Notes: generated from the sequence alone by a model not told the origin. A DNA stretch of 64,000 bases from Bombella intestini (GCF_002003665.1 NZ_JATM01000001.1:186001-250000), one strand, 5' to 3'. Positions 22,413 through 32,612 are shown, numbered from the stretch's first letter. A program made the numbers and translations.

Positions 22413-22864
22413 TGCCGACACATGCTGAACAGCGAGTCATTCCTTATTCTGCCGAACAGCTGTTCGATCTCGTTGCGGATGTGGGTAAATATCCCGAGTT
22501 TCTGCCGTGGTGTGTACGGTCTGTTGTTCGCTCTCGGACAGAAGATGAGCTACTGGCGGACCTGACCATCGGGTTTGGTCCCTTCCGGGAGAGCTATACT
22601 AGCCGTGTTCGGTTGGAGCGTCCTCATCGTATTATTGTGGGCTATGAGCGTGGACCTTTTAAACATCTTAAGAATGTTTGGACCTTCACGCCGGAAGGGC
22701 AGGGATGCCGTGTCGATTTCTTCGTGGATTTTGAGTTTCGGTCCCGTCTGTTGAGGAATGCTATCGGCATGGTTTTTAATGAGGGTGTTCGGCTGATGGT
22801 GAAGGCCTTCATTACACGTGCCGGGAAAATTTATGGTCCGCCCAAGGGAGAAATAGGTAGGTAG
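22412..22864 (+). CDS. ratA: RatA/COQ10-family START-domain protein
   Basis: A 150-residue polyketide-cyclase/START-like protein with YSAEQLFDLVADVGKYPEFLPWC and a central GPFKHLKNVWTF block. The family includes E. coli RatA and mitochondrial COQ10, which binds ubiquinone; in an alphaproteobacterium with respiratory metabolism a quinone-related role is more likely than a toxin role, but this is inference. The gene follows lipA in many alphaproteobacteria; here the ATG shares one base with the lipA stop. Confidence 0.88.
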   Translation: MPTHAEQRVIPYSAEQLFDLVADVGKYPEFLPWCVRSVVRSRTEDELLADLTIGFGPFRESYTSRVRLERPHRIIVGYERGPFKHLKNVWTFTPEGQGCRVDFFVDFEFRSRLLRNAIGMVFNEGVRLMVKAFITRAGKIYGPPKGEIGR

Positions 22865-23020
22865 CTCTCATAAAACGTTCTTATCGCCTGATGATGGGAT
22901 GGATACGTACGAAGCTGTTTTTTATGTAATATTTCTTTTATGGATGTGTGATTGTCTTGAAGAATTATTCGTCCTACACTGTCCACGTCATCACATGGAA
23001 GGATGATTGAGGAGGATTTT

Positions 23021-23308
23021 ATGAAGAAGCTTTCCCTTTCTGCTATTGCTCTGATCGGCCTGACGGCTGCTGCTGCTCCGGCTTTCGCTGCTGATGCTCA
23101 CACAGGTGCAGCTCATCATCACGGCCACCATCATCATGGTAAGAAGTGCAACATGAAGCACGGCCAGAAGAAGGAAGACGGCAAGGCTCCGCAGGCTGCT
23201 GATGATCTGAACGCATCTTCCCTGCAGAAGTCCCAGCCGGCTACCCCGGCCCCGGCAGCTCCGGCTCAGCCTGCTGCTCCGGCACCGGAAGCAGCTCCGG
23301 CTAACTGA
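23021..23308 (+). CDS. small secreted histidine-rich protein
   Basis: A 95-residue protein with a clear signal peptide (cleavage predicted after APAFA). A His cluster (HHHGHHHHGKKCNMKHG) follows, then an Ala/Pro-rich tail. His plus Cys/Met residues suggest periplasmic metal binding; no named family was recognised. The start is fixed by GAGGAGG five bases before the ATG at 23021. It stands alone behind a 155-bp upstream gap and ahead of a strong terminator. Confidence 0.85.
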   Translation: MKKLSLSAIALIGLTAAAAPAFAADAHTGAAHHHGHHHHGKKCNMKHGQKKEDGKAPQAADDLNASSLQKSQPATPAPAAPAQPAAPAPEAAPAN

Positions 23309-23335
23309 TCCAGACCTGTTTCTGGCAGTGAAGAA

Positions 23336-23362
23336 GCGGTCCCTTATGGGGCCGCTTTTTTT
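23336..23362 (+). terminator. intrinsic terminator of the His-rich protein gene
   Basis: Eight-bp stem GCGGTCCC / GGGGCCGC with one wobble pair, TTAT loop, then seven T residues. Confidence 0.92.
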
Positions 23363-23379
23363 ATATGCTGTTTTGGAGG

Positions 23380-25350
23380 TCAGTGATCCAAAAGAACGGT
23401 ATAAAGGGACATATCCGTCACAATATGCTCGATGTAGAGCCTCGTCTCTTTATAGGGGATGAGCAGAATCCAGCGTAACAGCTTGTCTTCGTCAGCAAGG
23501 GTAGGAGAAGTGGGGCTGTTCATTTGCTCCTGCCACTGTTTGGAACGGCCTGGCCCGGCATTATAGGCGGCGAGTGTATAAGGGAGAACCTGCCCAAAAC
23601 GATTATGGAGGTCCTCCATAAAGAGGCTGCCAAGTACCGTATTGATGTTCGGGTCTAGCAGGTCGGCAGATGATGTTAGACGGTACGAGAGGGAGTGATG
23701 CTTTGCTGTCTGTATGGCTGTAGGGAGGAGAAGCTGGGTAAGCCCCAATGCGTGGCGGGGGCTGATGGCTTGTTCGTCCATGCTGCTTTCCTGACGGATC
23801 AGAGCAGGTATGAGACTCCGGGGTAAAGATGTGGGGAATATGACACTGGGTGAGGGATAGCCGCCCGGATAAAAGGCGATACCCTGTCGTGCGAGTTGCC
23901 GGGCCGCCAGAATAGAAGGTTTGGGTAGGCTAAGTGTAACGGCCAGTCGGGCAATGGTAGGTTGCACCGTTTTATCGTTTTGTGTTCTTCCCAGAAGATA
24001 GCTCAGGAACAGGGTGGCATTTTTGCGATCACCGGCTTGTTGGAGCTGTGTTGCTGCGTCCACTAGATCAGGGCGCGGCAGGCGTTTGTTGCCGGTTGGT
24101 ATGGGGGGAAGGGCCGCTAATTGTTGTTTGAATGGTGTAAGGAAACGCATGTCCCGGTTAGTGGTTGATAGCAACGCCGTGTGTGCCCGCCGTGCAAGGG
24201 CCATTTGCCCATAAAAGGTTGTCGGGAGTGCTGCTGCTTTTTTGTAAAGAGATGTAGCTTGATCGGGGTGCTGATTTTCCACGCTGCGAGCGAGCCAATA
24301 GAGGCCGGTGGCACGATGGTTTAAGTCTGTTTCTGCTGCCAAAGCTTGGAAATGTGGAATGGCCTGATTCGGGGTATGTAGCAGAGTGAGGGCAATGTAC
24401 CCGGCCATGAGGTGGCTATCTGGCGTTTGTTCTGAGGCGGGAAGAGCGTTCAGTAGGGCAAATCCCGTCTGTGCTGCATCGCTTCTGTCTGTACGAAGTA
24501 GGGTACGGACAAAACTTGTCCGTTCATCCTGCCATTGCACCGTTGTAGGGACGGAGAGGTAGCCTGTGGATGTTTTGGGAGGTGGCTGCTGCCAGAGCCG
24601 AGTAGCTTCATCCAGACGGTCATGGAGGCGGAGATATTTCACTCTGTAATAAAGCAACATGGCATCATTGTTAGATGCGATGTTCTGGAAGGTAGTATCT
24701 GCCTCTGCTGTAGCAAAGCGATTAGCCAGCCGTGCCGTTAGAATAGGCCGTAAGGCAGGAGGGGTCCGTTGTAGCTGCTGTCGGGCTAGCGAGACTGGCC
24801 CTGTACGCTCTAGCCGTTCGTAGCGTTTCAGATCATCAGCGGGAGTGAGATAGGATGAAAAGCGGGAGAGAAAAAGGGCCGTTTCCCCGGAAGTCATATC
24901 CGCTTCTCGCCAGAGCCGCCTAACCTGTGAGGGAAGGTTTGAAAGGTAGGAAGCGCAGGCGGTAAGAAGGTCGCTGCGTGTTATAGGAAAAGCAGAACAT
25001 AGATTCTGCCGGGTTTGTGCTGAATTATCGGCCAGCAGGGCGTGTTCATACCGACTTTCGATGCGTTTTTGTAAAGGCCAAGCGGGTTGTTGGCGGAGAA
25101 AATCTGCATAACGCTGTGCCGGATAGGCCCCCCCGTTTGGGGCTGTCAAAGCTTTCCATTCAGTGAGTCGAGACAAAGATGATGATGGATGACTGGTAGT
25201 GCTTACCCCAAGCTCATCTTCCAGCGATCTAGCACTATCTCCCCATGCGCTTGTGGTTGGGCAGAATAGGGCGGCCGCCATTAGGAAGGTGGCGGCAATC
25301 CAGCGAGACCTCTCAGATGGGTTAGTTGGCAATGGGGAAGCGGATATCAT
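23380..25350 (-). CDS. soluble lytic murein transglycosylase (Slt-like)
   Basis: A 656-residue periplasmic enzyme cleaving the MurNAc-GlcNAc bond with 1,6-anhydro product. It has a signal peptide (about residues 1-38), a long alpha-helical superhelical region, and a C-terminal GEWL-like SLT domain with the catalytic Glu in LIRQESSMDEQA, the GLTQLLLPTA block (GLMQ-type) and YTLAAYNAGPGR. It overlaps the end of the TerC-like gene upstream on the same strand by 29 bp. Confidence 0.93.
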   Translation of the reverse strand: MISASPLPTNPSERSRWIAATFLMAAALFCPTTSAWGDSARSLEDELGVSTTSHPSSSLSRLTEWKALTAPNGGAYPAQRYADFLRQQPAWPLQKRIESRYEHALLADNSAQTRQNLCSAFPITRSDLLTACASYLSNLPSQVRRLWREADMTSGETALFLSRFSSYLTPADDLKRYERLERTGPVSLARQQLQRTPPALRPILTARLANRFATAEADTTFQNIASNNDAMLLYYRVKYLRLHDRLDEATRLWQQPPPKTSTGYLSVPTTVQWQDERTSFVRTLLRTDRSDAAQTGFALLNALPASEQTPDSHLMAGYIALTLLHTPNQAIPHFQALAAETDLNHRATGLYWLARSVENQHPDQATSLYKKAAALPTTFYGQMALARRAHTALLSTTNRDMRFLTPFKQQLAALPPIPTGNKRLPRPDLVDAATQLQQAGDRKNATLFLSYLLGRTQNDKTVQPTIARLAVTLSLPKPSILAARQLARQGIAFYPGGYPSPSVIFPTSLPRSLIPALIRQESSMDEQAISPRHALGLTQLLLPTAIQTAKHHSLSYRLTSSADLLDPNINTVLGSLFMEDLHNRFGQVLPYTLAAYNAGPGRSKQWQEQMNSPTSPTLADEDKLLRWILLIPYKETRLYIEHIVTDMSLYTVLLDH

Positions 25351-25960
25351 GGTAGCCCTGATAGAGAAGATGCACGCTTAGGCCGATCATGATCACAAGC
25401 CCCACCCATCCAAGCCAACGCATACGAAGCAGGAGAGTCGGTGTGTGTATGACACCAACGGTGATGAATAGGATGGAGATGACCAGCCCGATAATGAGGA
25501 TGGTGTGGTGATGAATCGAGACGCAGGCAACGGCAAGAATATTGTCCAGCCCGAGGGCCAGATCAGCAATGATAATCTTGGGTATGGCCTCGGCTAGGCT
25601 GGTTAAGTGGCTGCTCGCCTCCTCTGGGGCGGAGGTGGTGAGAGCACGGTATAGGGTCCAGCTCGTCCATAGCAGCAGGATGCCAGCTACAACCTTGGTA
25701 TAGGAAAAGACGAGAAGATCGCTCAGGATCAGTGTTAGCCCGATCCTGAGGAATGCAGCCAGAGCCGTGCCAAACAGCAGGGCTTGTCGCCGGTAGTGCT
25801 GTATCTCTGTTTGCGTTTCTTGAGAATGGAGCGTCTCATCAGTGCCGGTTGGCCTGATGCTATCTATGATCTTTTTGAGAATGACCACATTGTAGCCGCT
25901 GAGGGCTAGATTCAGGAGAATGGTCAGACAGACCATTAGGATGAAATAGGAAAAAGACAT
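25322..25960 (-). CDS. TerC/YjbE-family integral membrane protein
   Basis: Probable metal-ion (manganese) exporter-type protein with about six to seven membrane helices. The second family motif is present (ALGLDNILAVA). In the first motif, where family members have an acidic GDN, this protein has LALSGYNVV, so one intramembrane Asp is replaced by Tyr. The frame opens at 26050, but the ATG at 25960 starts directly at the first helix as in homologues; no clear ribosome binding site supports any start. Confidence 0.8.
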   Translation of the reverse strand: MSFSYFILMVCLTILLNLALSGYNVVILKKIIDSIRPTGTDETLHSQETQTEIQHYRRQALLFGTALAAFLRIGLTLILSDLLVFSYTKVVAGILLLWTSWTLYRALTTSAPEEASSHLTSLAEAIPKIIIADLALGLDNILAVACVSIHHHTILIIGLVISILFITVGVIHTPTLLLRMRWLGWVGLVIMIGLSVHLLYQGYHDIRFPIAN

Positions 25961-26184
25961 GATCGCACTTATCGTGTTGCAGTGTCCGGCCTGTATCGTT
26001 CGATCCGCCATTATAGACAGAAATGGTTCCTGATGTGGAAAAATGATCATTTCTGTAGAGGATCGTGAAAGCTATCCTGTGTCTTACTCCTGCAAAAGCT
26101 GCCTCTTTTCCCCGTTAGCTCTGGGCAAAGAGGGGGTATTTGGGGTAATCAGGGCAGGATTGCTTTTCCTGCAGGAGTTACGTC

Positions 26185-27516
26185 ATGGTTCCCCGCTATT
26201 CCCGTCCTCGGATGACGGCCATCTGGTCCCCGGTCAATCGTTACCGCATCTGGTTCGAGATTGAGGCTCTGGCCTGTGAGGCCCTTGCCCGTAGAGGGGA
26301 GATACCGGAGGAAGCCGCCAAAATTATCCGCACAAAGGGTGATGAGGCCATGGCGGCGTTTTCTGATGCCGATGTGGCACGCATTGACGAGATCGAGGCC
26401 GAGACCCGCCACGATGTCATCGCCTTCCTGACATGGCTGGCAGAGAAAGTCGGGCCGGAAAGCCGTTTTGTCCATATGGGCATGACGTCTTCTGATGTTC
26501 TGGATACGTGCCTTGCCGTACAGCTGACACAGGCGACCGATCTGCTACTGGAGGATATGGACATCCTCCTCGCTGCGCTGAAAAAGCGTGCCTATGAGCA
26601 TAAGCAGACTGTTACCATCGGCCGTAGCCACGGGATTCACGCCGAGCCGATGAGCTTCGGCCAGAAGCTGGCTGGGCATTATGCCGAGTTCGCCCGTAAT
26701 CGCCGCCGTCTTGAGGTGGCACGTGAAGAAATTGCCGTTTGTGCGATTTCCGGTGCCGTGGGGACATATGCCCACATTGCACCAGAGGTTGAGGAATATG
26801 TGGCCGAGCGTCTGGGGCTGAAGGCAGAATCCGTTTCCACGCAGGTGATTCCTCGGGACCGTCACGCAGCATTCTTCTGTGCTTTGGGTGTCATTGCTAG
26901 CGGGATTGAACGGCTGGCAACAGAAGTTCGTCATCTTCAGCGGTCTGAAGTGCGTGAGGCTGAAGAGTTCTTCCATGCGGGGCAGAAGGGTAGCTCGGCC
27001 ATGCCGCATAAGCGGAATCCGGTGCTTTCCGAAAATCTGACTGGTTTGGCCCGTCTAATCCGTTCTTATGTCACCCCGGCATTGGAGAATGTGGCCCTTT
27101 GGCATGAGCGTGACATCAGCCATTCTTCTGTGGAACGGAACATCTGCCCGGATGGCACAATTACGTTGGACTTCGCTTTGGCCCGTCTCTCCGGGATGAT
27201 GGAGAAACTGGTAGTTTATCCGGATCAGATGATCGCCAATGTGGAAAGCCTGGGTGGTGTGGTCCATTCCGGCGAGGTTCTTCTGGTATTGGCCCGTGCA
27301 GGTATTTCCCGTGAGGATGCCTACCGTATTGTCCAGCGTGCTGCCATGGCAACATGGACGAAACTCGGCACACCAGAAGGCCGGACCTTCCGTGAAAATC
27401 TGGAAGCAGACCCGGAAGTGGCTCAGCGGGTTGAAAAGGCCGTGCTTGATGATGCACTGGACCCAGCACGGCATCTTCGTGCCGTGGACCAGATATTTAC
27501 CCGCGTTTTCGGCTGA
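26185..27516 (+). CDS. purB: adenylosuccinate lyase
   Basis: Acts twice in purine synthesis, splitting SAICAR and adenylosuccinate with release of fumarate. Recognised from YSRPRMTAIWSP at the N-terminus, the catalytic-His region GRSHGIHAEPMSFG and the fumarase-superfamily signature GSSAMPHKRNPV. AGGAG precedes the ATG. It stands 107 bp before purC; the gap holds a GC hairpin (GGCCGG / CCGGCC, 27523-27539) without a T tract. Confidence 0.97.
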   Translation: MVPRYSRPRMTAIWSPVNRYRIWFEIEALACEALARRGEIPEEAAKIIRTKGDEAMAAFSDADVARIDEIEAETRHDVIAFLTWLAEKVGPESRFVHMGMTSSDVLDTCLAVQLTQATDLLLEDMDILLAALKKRAYEHKQTVTIGRSHGIHAEPMSFGQKLAGHYAEFARNRRRLEVAREEIAVCAISGAVGTYAHIAPEVEEYVAERLGLKAESVSTQVIPRDRHAAFFCALGVIASGIERLATEVRHLQRSEVREAEEFFHAGQKGSSAMPHKRNPVLSENLTGLARLIRSYVTPALENVALWHERDISHSSVERNICPDGTITLDFALARLSGMMEKLVVYPDQMIANVESLGGVVHSGEVLLVLARAGISREDAYRIVQRAAMATWTKLGTPEGRTFRENLEADPEVAQRVEKAVLDDALDPARHLRAVDQIFTRVFG

Positions 27517-27623
27517 ATAATGTGGCCGGGTCCTCCGGCCTGATCACAGGCTCGTCTAAGGGTATTTAGCTGTGCTAAGGTACCCGGACAGCCTGTAGGT
27601 GCATCGAGTAAGGATTAAATGAC

Positions 27624-28385
27624 ATGGCTCGCCGTCGTCAGATTTATGAGGGAAAAGCCAAGATCATTTTTGAAGGACCAGAACCGGGAACGGTTGTTCA
27701 GTACTTCAAGGATGATGCAACGGCTGGTAATGGGGCCAAGAGCGGCGTTATTACCGGTAAGGGTGTCCTCAATAACCGGATCAGTGAATATCTGATGCAG
27801 CGTTTGGGGGAGATGGGTATCCCCACGCACTTCATCCGTAGCCTGAACATGCGTGAGCAGCTGGTGCGGGAAGTGGAGATTATTCCGCTAGAGGTCGTGG
27901 TCCGTAATGTCGTGGCGGGCTCTCTTTCCAAACGGTTTGGTCTGCCGGAAGGCGAGCGTCTGCCCCGCACTCTTGTGGAATATTACTACAAGAATGACGA
28001 GCTGAATGACCCGCTAATTTCTGAAGAACACATCGCCACCTTCGGTTGGGCGCATCCGCAGGAGCTTGAGGAGATTCAGAGCCTCGCACTACGGGTGAAT
28101 GATTTTCTGTGTGGTCTATTTACGGGTGTTGGCATCACGCTGGTTGATTTCAAGCTGGAGTTCGGCCGTCTCTGGCAGGGTGATGAAATGCGCATCGTGT
28201 TGGCTGATGAGATTTCGCCAGACAATTGCCGCCTGTGGGATAGCCGAACACAGGAGAAAATGGACAAAGACCGGTTCCGTCGGGATATGGGGGGGGTAGG
28301 CGAGGCTTATCAGGAAGTAGCTCGTCGCCTTGGTATTCTTCCGGAACATGGACAAGGTGAGAACGTAGCTGCGGAGGGCGTGTAA
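27624..28385 (+). CDS. purC: phosphoribosylaminoimidazole-succinocarboxamide (SAICAR) synthase
   Basis: Ligates aspartate to CAIR using ATP. Family motifs are YEGKAKIIF, the [12 protein letters not shown] segment, [11 protein letters not shown] and LVDFKLEFG with [11 protein letters not shown]. Length 253 is usual. The stop shares a base with the purS start (TAATG). Confidence 0.97.
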   Translation: MARRRQIYEGKAKIIFEGPEPGTVVQYFKDDATAGNGAKSGVITGKGVLNNRISEYLMQRLGEMGIPTHFIRSLNMREQLVREVEIIPLEVVVRNVVAGSLSKRFGLPEGERLPRTLVEYYYKNDELNDPLISEEHIATFGWAHPQELEEIQSLALRVNDFLCGLFTGVGITLVDFKLEFGRLWQGDEMRIVLADEISPDNCRLWDSRTQEKMDKDRFRRDMGGVGEAYQEVARRLGILPEHGQGENVAAEGV

Positions 28386-28627
28386 TGAAGATCAGGGTTT
28401 TTGTTTCTCTGAAGGATGGTGTGCTGGACCCACAGGGCAAAGCGGTAGAACACGCACTGCATTCTCTCGGTTTCGAGGGAGCTGCTGATGTGCGGATCAG
28501 CCGTGTTGTGGATCTGCAGGTGAAGGCCGATAATGCCGAAGAAGCCAAGGTGAAGGGGGCTGAAATGGCCCGTGCCCTTCTGGCGAACGAGGTTATCGAG
28601 GATTTCCACGTAGAGGTAGCCGGATGA
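28385..28627 (+). CDS. purS: FGAM synthase subunit PurS
   Basis: An 80-residue subunit that bridges PurQ and PurL in the split formylglycinamidine ribonucleotide synthetase. Begins KIRVFVSLKDGVLDPQG, with ALHSLGF in the middle, as in the family. The start overlaps purC and the stop overlaps the next gene as ATGA. Unusually, purQ does not follow directly. Confidence 0.96.
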   Translation: MKIRVFVSLKDGVLDPQGKAVEHALHSLGFEGAADVRISRVVDLQVKADNAEEAKVKGAEMARALLANEVIEDFHVEVAG

Positions 28628-29394
28628 AGAAGCCTATTCGACAAACAGGGTTTGCCCTGCTTTTTAGCGTGGCCTGCGTGTTTTTAGGGACAGCGGCTCA
28701 TGCGCAGCGTATTTCCGCCCTTTCAGGTGAAGACCTGAGCAGCCTCTGCCACAAAGAGTCCAAGCGTGCGGCTTGTGGTGCCTATCTGGCCGGTGTGGTA
28801 GATGGTGCTGCTTGGTCTCAGAGCTTCGGAGCTCTGGTTGGCTCCCGTCCTGCAACGGCTTTCTGCCTCCCAGCGGGGATCAAGGGAATTCAGGTGCGGT
28901 CTGTCGTGGTCGGTTGGCTGGCCGGACATGATAGTTCAGCTAGCCAGCCTGCTGGCCGTGCTGTCTATCAGGCTCTTCATGACAACTATACCTGCCCTAC
29001 AGGGATGGCTGGCATGTATGTTGAGCAGCGTGCCGAGGCTCAGAATATTTCGTCTCTGCCGGGGCGTGGTCTCGTCTCCATGTGTACGCATGATAGTGGT
29101 CTGCTAGCCTGTGACGGTTATCTGGCCGGCACAATGGACAGTGAAGTCTGGGCCCGCAATTATTCCACGGTTGAGGGTGTTCATGCACCGGTGGCTTTCT
29201 GCGTGCCGAAGGAGATTCGGGGGGCACAGCTTCGGGCTCTGGTTGTTGGCTGGTATGCAGGTCATGACGATGCCATGAGCGAGCCAGCTGGGCGTGGTAT
29301 TTACCGGGCTCTGCATGACAATTATCCGTGTTCTTCCACGATACGGCCTATCGTATCGGCACCAGTGGGTCAGTCAGGGGACGGTAAACAGTAA
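28624..29394 (+). CDS. secreted protein with two Rap1a/Tai-like domains
   Basis: A 256-residue protein with a signal peptide (cleavage near AHAQ) and two repeats of about 100 residues. Each repeat has a Leu-x-x-x-Cys start (DLSSLCHKES; GLVSMCTHDS), a C-x-x-YLAG core, an FC-x-P motif, a V-V-GW-x-AGHD block and an AL-HDNY-x-C end. This spacing resembles the Rap1a/Tai family of periplasmic immunity proteins against type VI amidase effectors. It sits in the purine operon, overlapping purS and abutting purQ with no gap. An immunity role is only a family inference. Confidence 0.78.
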   Translation: MKKPIRQTGFALLFSVACVFLGTAAHAQRISALSGEDLSSLCHKESKRAACGAYLAGVVDGAAWSQSFGALVGSRPATAFCLPAGIKGIQVRSVVVGWLAGHDSSASQPAGRAVYQALHDNYTCPTGMAGMYVEQRAEAQNISSLPGRGLVSMCTHDSGLLACDGYLAGTMDSEVWARNYSTVEGVHAPVAFCVPKEIRGAQLRALVVGWYAGHDDAMSEPAGRGIYRALHDNYPCSSTIRPIVSAPVGQSGDGKQ

Positions 29395-30093
29395 ATGAAA
29401 ACAGGTATCGTCGTTTTTCCGGGTACTAATCGGGAGCGTGACATGGCTCAGGCCTTCCGGGTGGTATCCGGCAAGGCCCCGCGGATGCTTTGGCATCAAC
29501 AGGACAATGTCGATGGGCTTGATCTGATCGTTCTTCCGGGTGGCTTCAGCTTTGGTGACTATCTGCGGAGTGGGGCCATGGCGGCTCACTCACCCATTAT
29601 GCAGGCCGTACGTCGGTTTGCGGAAAAGGGGGGGTATGTCCTCGGCGTGTGCAACGGCTTCCAGATTTTGACGGAAGCTCAGATGTTGCCGGGAGCCCTC
29701 CTGCGTAATGCGGGTATGCGTTTTCTGTCGCAGGATTGTCATCTCAAAGTCGAAGGGCGTGACAGTATTTTCACATCCGGTTGGAAGCACGGTGATGTTT
29801 TCCGTGCGCCTATGGCTCATGGGGATGGCAACTATACGGCCGCTCCTGACATGCTGGATCGTCTGGAAGGTGAGGGGCGTGTTGCGTTCCGTTACTGCAC
29901 GGCAGAGGGGCATGTAAAAGACAGTGACGAGCATGTGAACATGAACGGCAGTGCCCGTTCTATTGCCGGTGTTTTAAGCGAGAATCGCCGTGTCTGTGGT
30001 CTGATGCCGCATCCTGAAAATCTGACGGAAGAGATCCTCGGCGGTACGGACGGTCTACCGCTCTTTACTGGGATCATGGAGGCACTGGGCTGA
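29395..30093 (+). CDS. purQ: FGAM synthase glutaminase subunit PurQ
   Basis: Class I glutamine amidotransferase feeding PurL. It has [13 protein letters not shown], the nucleophile Cys in GVCNGFQIL and the HPE of LMPHPENL. The start is one base after the stop of the Rap1a-like gene; the stop overlaps the purL start by one base. Confidence 0.97.
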   Translation: MKTGIVVFPGTNRERDMAQAFRVVSGKAPRMLWHQQDNVDGLDLIVLPGGFSFGDYLRSGAMAAHSPIMQAVRRFAEKGGYVLGVCNGFQILTEAQMLPGALLRNAGMRFLSQDCHLKVEGRDSIFTSGWKHGDVFRAPMAHGDGNYTAAPDMLDRLEGEGRVAFRYCTAEGHVKDSDEHVNMNGSARSIAGVLSENRRVCGLMPHPENLTEEILGGTDGLPLFTGIMEALG

Positions 30094-32336
30094 TGACAAC
30101 AGCACCTGTTGATATTGAGCTTGCACGCTCTTTCGGTCTGAAAGATGATGAATACGAGACCGTTCTGAACATCATGGGGCGGACACCAAGCCTGACAGAG
30201 CTTGGTATTTTCTCCGTTATGTGGTCGGAGCATTGTTCTTATAAGTCATCTCGCCTTCATTTGAAGACACTGCCGACCAAGGCACCGTGGGTCATTCATG
30301 GTCCGGGTGAAAATGCTGGCGTGATTGATATTGGGGAAGGTCTGGCAGCCGTCTTTAAGATGGAGAGCCACAATCACCCATCATTCATCGAACCTTATCA
30401 GGGGGCAGCCACAGGTGTAGGCGGCATCCTGCGCGATGTATTCACGATGGGTGCCCGGCCCATCGCCAACCTAAACGCTCTGCGTTTTGGTGACCCTGCC
30501 CATAAAGACACAAAGCGTGTTGTGGATGGAGTCGTCCGTGGGATTGGCGGATATGGCAACTGCATGGGTGTGCCAACCGTTGGTGGAGAGGTGAACTTCC
30601 ACTCTTCTTACAACTGTAATCCGCTGGTTAATGCGATGACGGTCGGGATTGCCCGTCAGGACCGTATTTTCCTCTCGGCTGCTGCCGGTGTGGGTAACCC
30701 TGTTGTCTATGTCGGTTCCAAGACGGGCCGTGATGGTATTCACGGGGCGACAATGTCTTCGGCTGAGTTCGATTCCGAATCTAGCTCCAAGCGGCCCACT
30801 GTGCAGGTGGGAGACCCCTTCACCGAAAAGCTGCTGCTGGAAGCCTGCCTTGAGCTGATGGCAACCGATGCGGTGATTTCTATTCAGGATATGGGTGCCG
30901 CCGGGCTGACCTCATCCGCCGTAGAAATGGCTAGCAAGGGTGGCGTCGGGATTGATCTGGACCTTGACCACGTCCCGCAGCGTGAAGCCAACATGCACGC
31001 CTATGAAATGATGCTCTCGGAGAGCCAGGAGCGTATGCTCATGGTGCTTCGTCCAGACCGGACAGAAGAGGCTCGCAAGATCTTCGAGAAGTGGGAACTG
31101 GATTTCGCTATTGTCGGTAAACTGACAGATAGCGGGCGGATTACAGTACGGCATAACGGGACGGTCGAGGCGGACATTCCGCTTGGTCCGCTGGCTGATG
31201 AAGCCCCCATTTATGACCGTCCGACTGTGCCGTATGAGCGTCAGCCTGCTCTGGTTCCTCCGGTCGATCCGTGTGGTATCGAGAAGGGGCTGAGCCGCCT
31301 TCTGGCGGGTGCCAATGGGGCATCTCGTGCATGGATATGGAACCAGTACGATAGCGGTGTTGGCGGGCAGACCGTACAACGCCCCGGTGGTGCTGATTCA
31401 GCTATTGTCCGGGTCGAGGGAACAAATCGTGGCCTCGCTATGACAACGGACTGCACGCCACGTTATGGTCAGGCTGACCCTTACATTGGTGGTGCACAGG
31501 CCGTGCTGGAAGTATGGCGTAATCTGACAGCTACAGGTGCCAAGCCTCTGGCCATGACAGATAACCTCAACTTTGCCAGCCCGGAAAATCCGCGCATCAT
31601 GACTCAGTTCGTTGAAGCCGTAAAAGGTATTGGCGATGCAGGTCGCGCGCTGGATTTCCCGGTCGTCAGTGGTAACGTCTCTCTGTATAACGAGACCCGT
31701 GGTGATGATGGCTCAGTAACGGCTATCCAGCCGGCCCCCGTGATTGGTGGTGTGGGTGTTCTGGATGATGTGCAGAAAGCCGTTGGTCTGGCGATGCCGC
31801 AGGATGGTGAGCTTCTCCTTGTTGGTGAGACGAAGGGGGAACTCGGTCAGTCCATGTGGCTGAAGGAGATCCTCGGTCGTGAGGAGGGTGCTCCGCCTTC
31901 AGTTGATTTTGCCGTAGAACGCCGGAACGGTGATTTTGTGCGCGAGCAGATTCAGCATGGTGCTGTTGAGGCTTGTCACGATGTGGCAGATGGCGGCTTG
32001 ATTGTTGCAGTGGCCGAGATGGCCATGGCTGGCAATACAGGATGTGTTCTAGAGAAGGGTCCAGCCGGGCTGCCAGAACATGTTTACTGGTTTGCTGAAG
32101 ATCAGGCTCGGTATGTGCTGGCCACAAAGCAGGCTGATGCGGTGATGAAGGCTGCGAAAGTGGCTGGTGTGCCGGTGTCTCGTCTGGGGCGTATCGGCGG
32201 GGATGCGTTGGCGCTTGATGGTGTCATGACTGTGTCAGTTCAGCATCTTCGTCAGCAGCATGGTTCTTTCTTCCCCCGTTTTATTGGGCAAGAAGAAGAC
32301 GCTGCTTCGGTCGTGCATCTGGATGAAATATCCTGA
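30093..32336 (+). CDS. purL: FGAM synthase subunit PurL
   Basis: ATP-dependent conversion of FGAR to FGAM. The 747-residue small PurL type is typical of genomes with PurS and PurQ. Marks include [27 protein letters not shown], the [12 protein letters not shown] glycine loop and [10 protein letters not shown]. Confidence 0.98.
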   Translation: MTTAPVDIELARSFGLKDDEYETVLNIMGRTPSLTELGIFSVMWSEHCSYKSSRLHLKTLPTKAPWVIHGPGENAGVIDIGEGLAAVFKMESHNHPSFIEPYQGAATGVGGILRDVFTMGARPIANLNALRFGDPAHKDTKRVVDGVVRGIGGYGNCMGVPTVGGEVNFHSSYNCNPLVNAMTVGIARQDRIFLSAAAGVGNPVVYVGSKTGRDGIHGATMSSAEFDSESSSKRPTVQVGDPFTEKLLLEACLELMATDAVISIQDMGAAGLTSSAVEMASKGGVGIDLDLDHVPQREANMHAYEMMLSESQERMLMVLRPDRTEEARKIFEKWELDFAIVGKLTDSGRITVRHNGTVEADIPLGPLADEAPIYDRPTVPYERQPALVPPVDPCGIEKGLSRLLAGANGASRAWIWNQYDSGVGGQTVQRPGGADSAIVRVEGTNRGLAMTTDCTPRYGQADPYIGGAQAVLEVWRNLTATGAKPLAMTDNLNFASPENPRIMTQFVEAVKGIGDAGRALDFPVVSGNVSLYNETRGDDGSVTAIQPAPVIGGVGVLDDVQKAVGLAMPQDGELLLVGETKGELGQSMWLKEILGREEGAPPSVDFAVERRNGDFVREQIQHGAVEACHDVADGGLIVAVAEMAMAGNTGCVLEKGPAGLPEHVYWFAEDQARYVLATKQADAVMKAAKVAGVPVSRLGRIGGDALALDGVMTVSVQHLRQQHGSFFPRFIGQEEDAASVVHLDEIS

Positions 32337-32363
32337 GGAAACGCAGATAGGGAGGTTTCGACC

Positions 32364-32594
32364 ATGATGACGGCAGAAGAGATTGAAAAGACCCTTCGTA
32401 CGGCTTTTCCTGATGCAGAGATTGTGGTTGAAGACCTCGCAGGTGATGGCGATCATTTCGCCTGTGAGGTCGTCAGCGAAACGTTTCGTGGTGTGCCACG
32501 GGTAAAACAGCATAAGCTGGTTTATGAGGCTTTCGGGGATCGTGTCGGGACGGAGCTACACGCTTTGGCCGTGAAGACACGCATCCCTGGTTGA
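32364..32594 (+). CDS. bolA: BolA-family protein
   Basis: A 76-residue BolA-like protein with the helix-turn pattern ending FRGVPRVKQHKLVYEAF and the conserved His in KQHK. BolA proteins pair with monothiol glutaredoxins to bind [2Fe-2S] clusters in iron homeostasis, and the partner gene follows immediately. GGAGG precedes the start; a second ATG at 32367 is equally possible. Confidence 0.93.
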   Translation: MMTAEEIEKTLRTAFPDAEIVVEDLAGDGDHFACEVVSETFRGVPRVKQHKLVYEAFGDRVGTELHALAVKTRIPG

Positions 32595-32612
32595 TCGAGA
32601 GGACATGATCAA

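Noticed and set aside
22412-22864. RatA as a toxin of a RatAB toxin-antitoxin system.
   Set aside because: There is no adjacent ratB-like partner, and the lipA-linked position favours a COQ10-like START-domain role.
27523-27541. GGCCGG / CCGGCC hairpin after purB as a terminator.
   Set aside because: No T tract on either side; mentioned with purB only.
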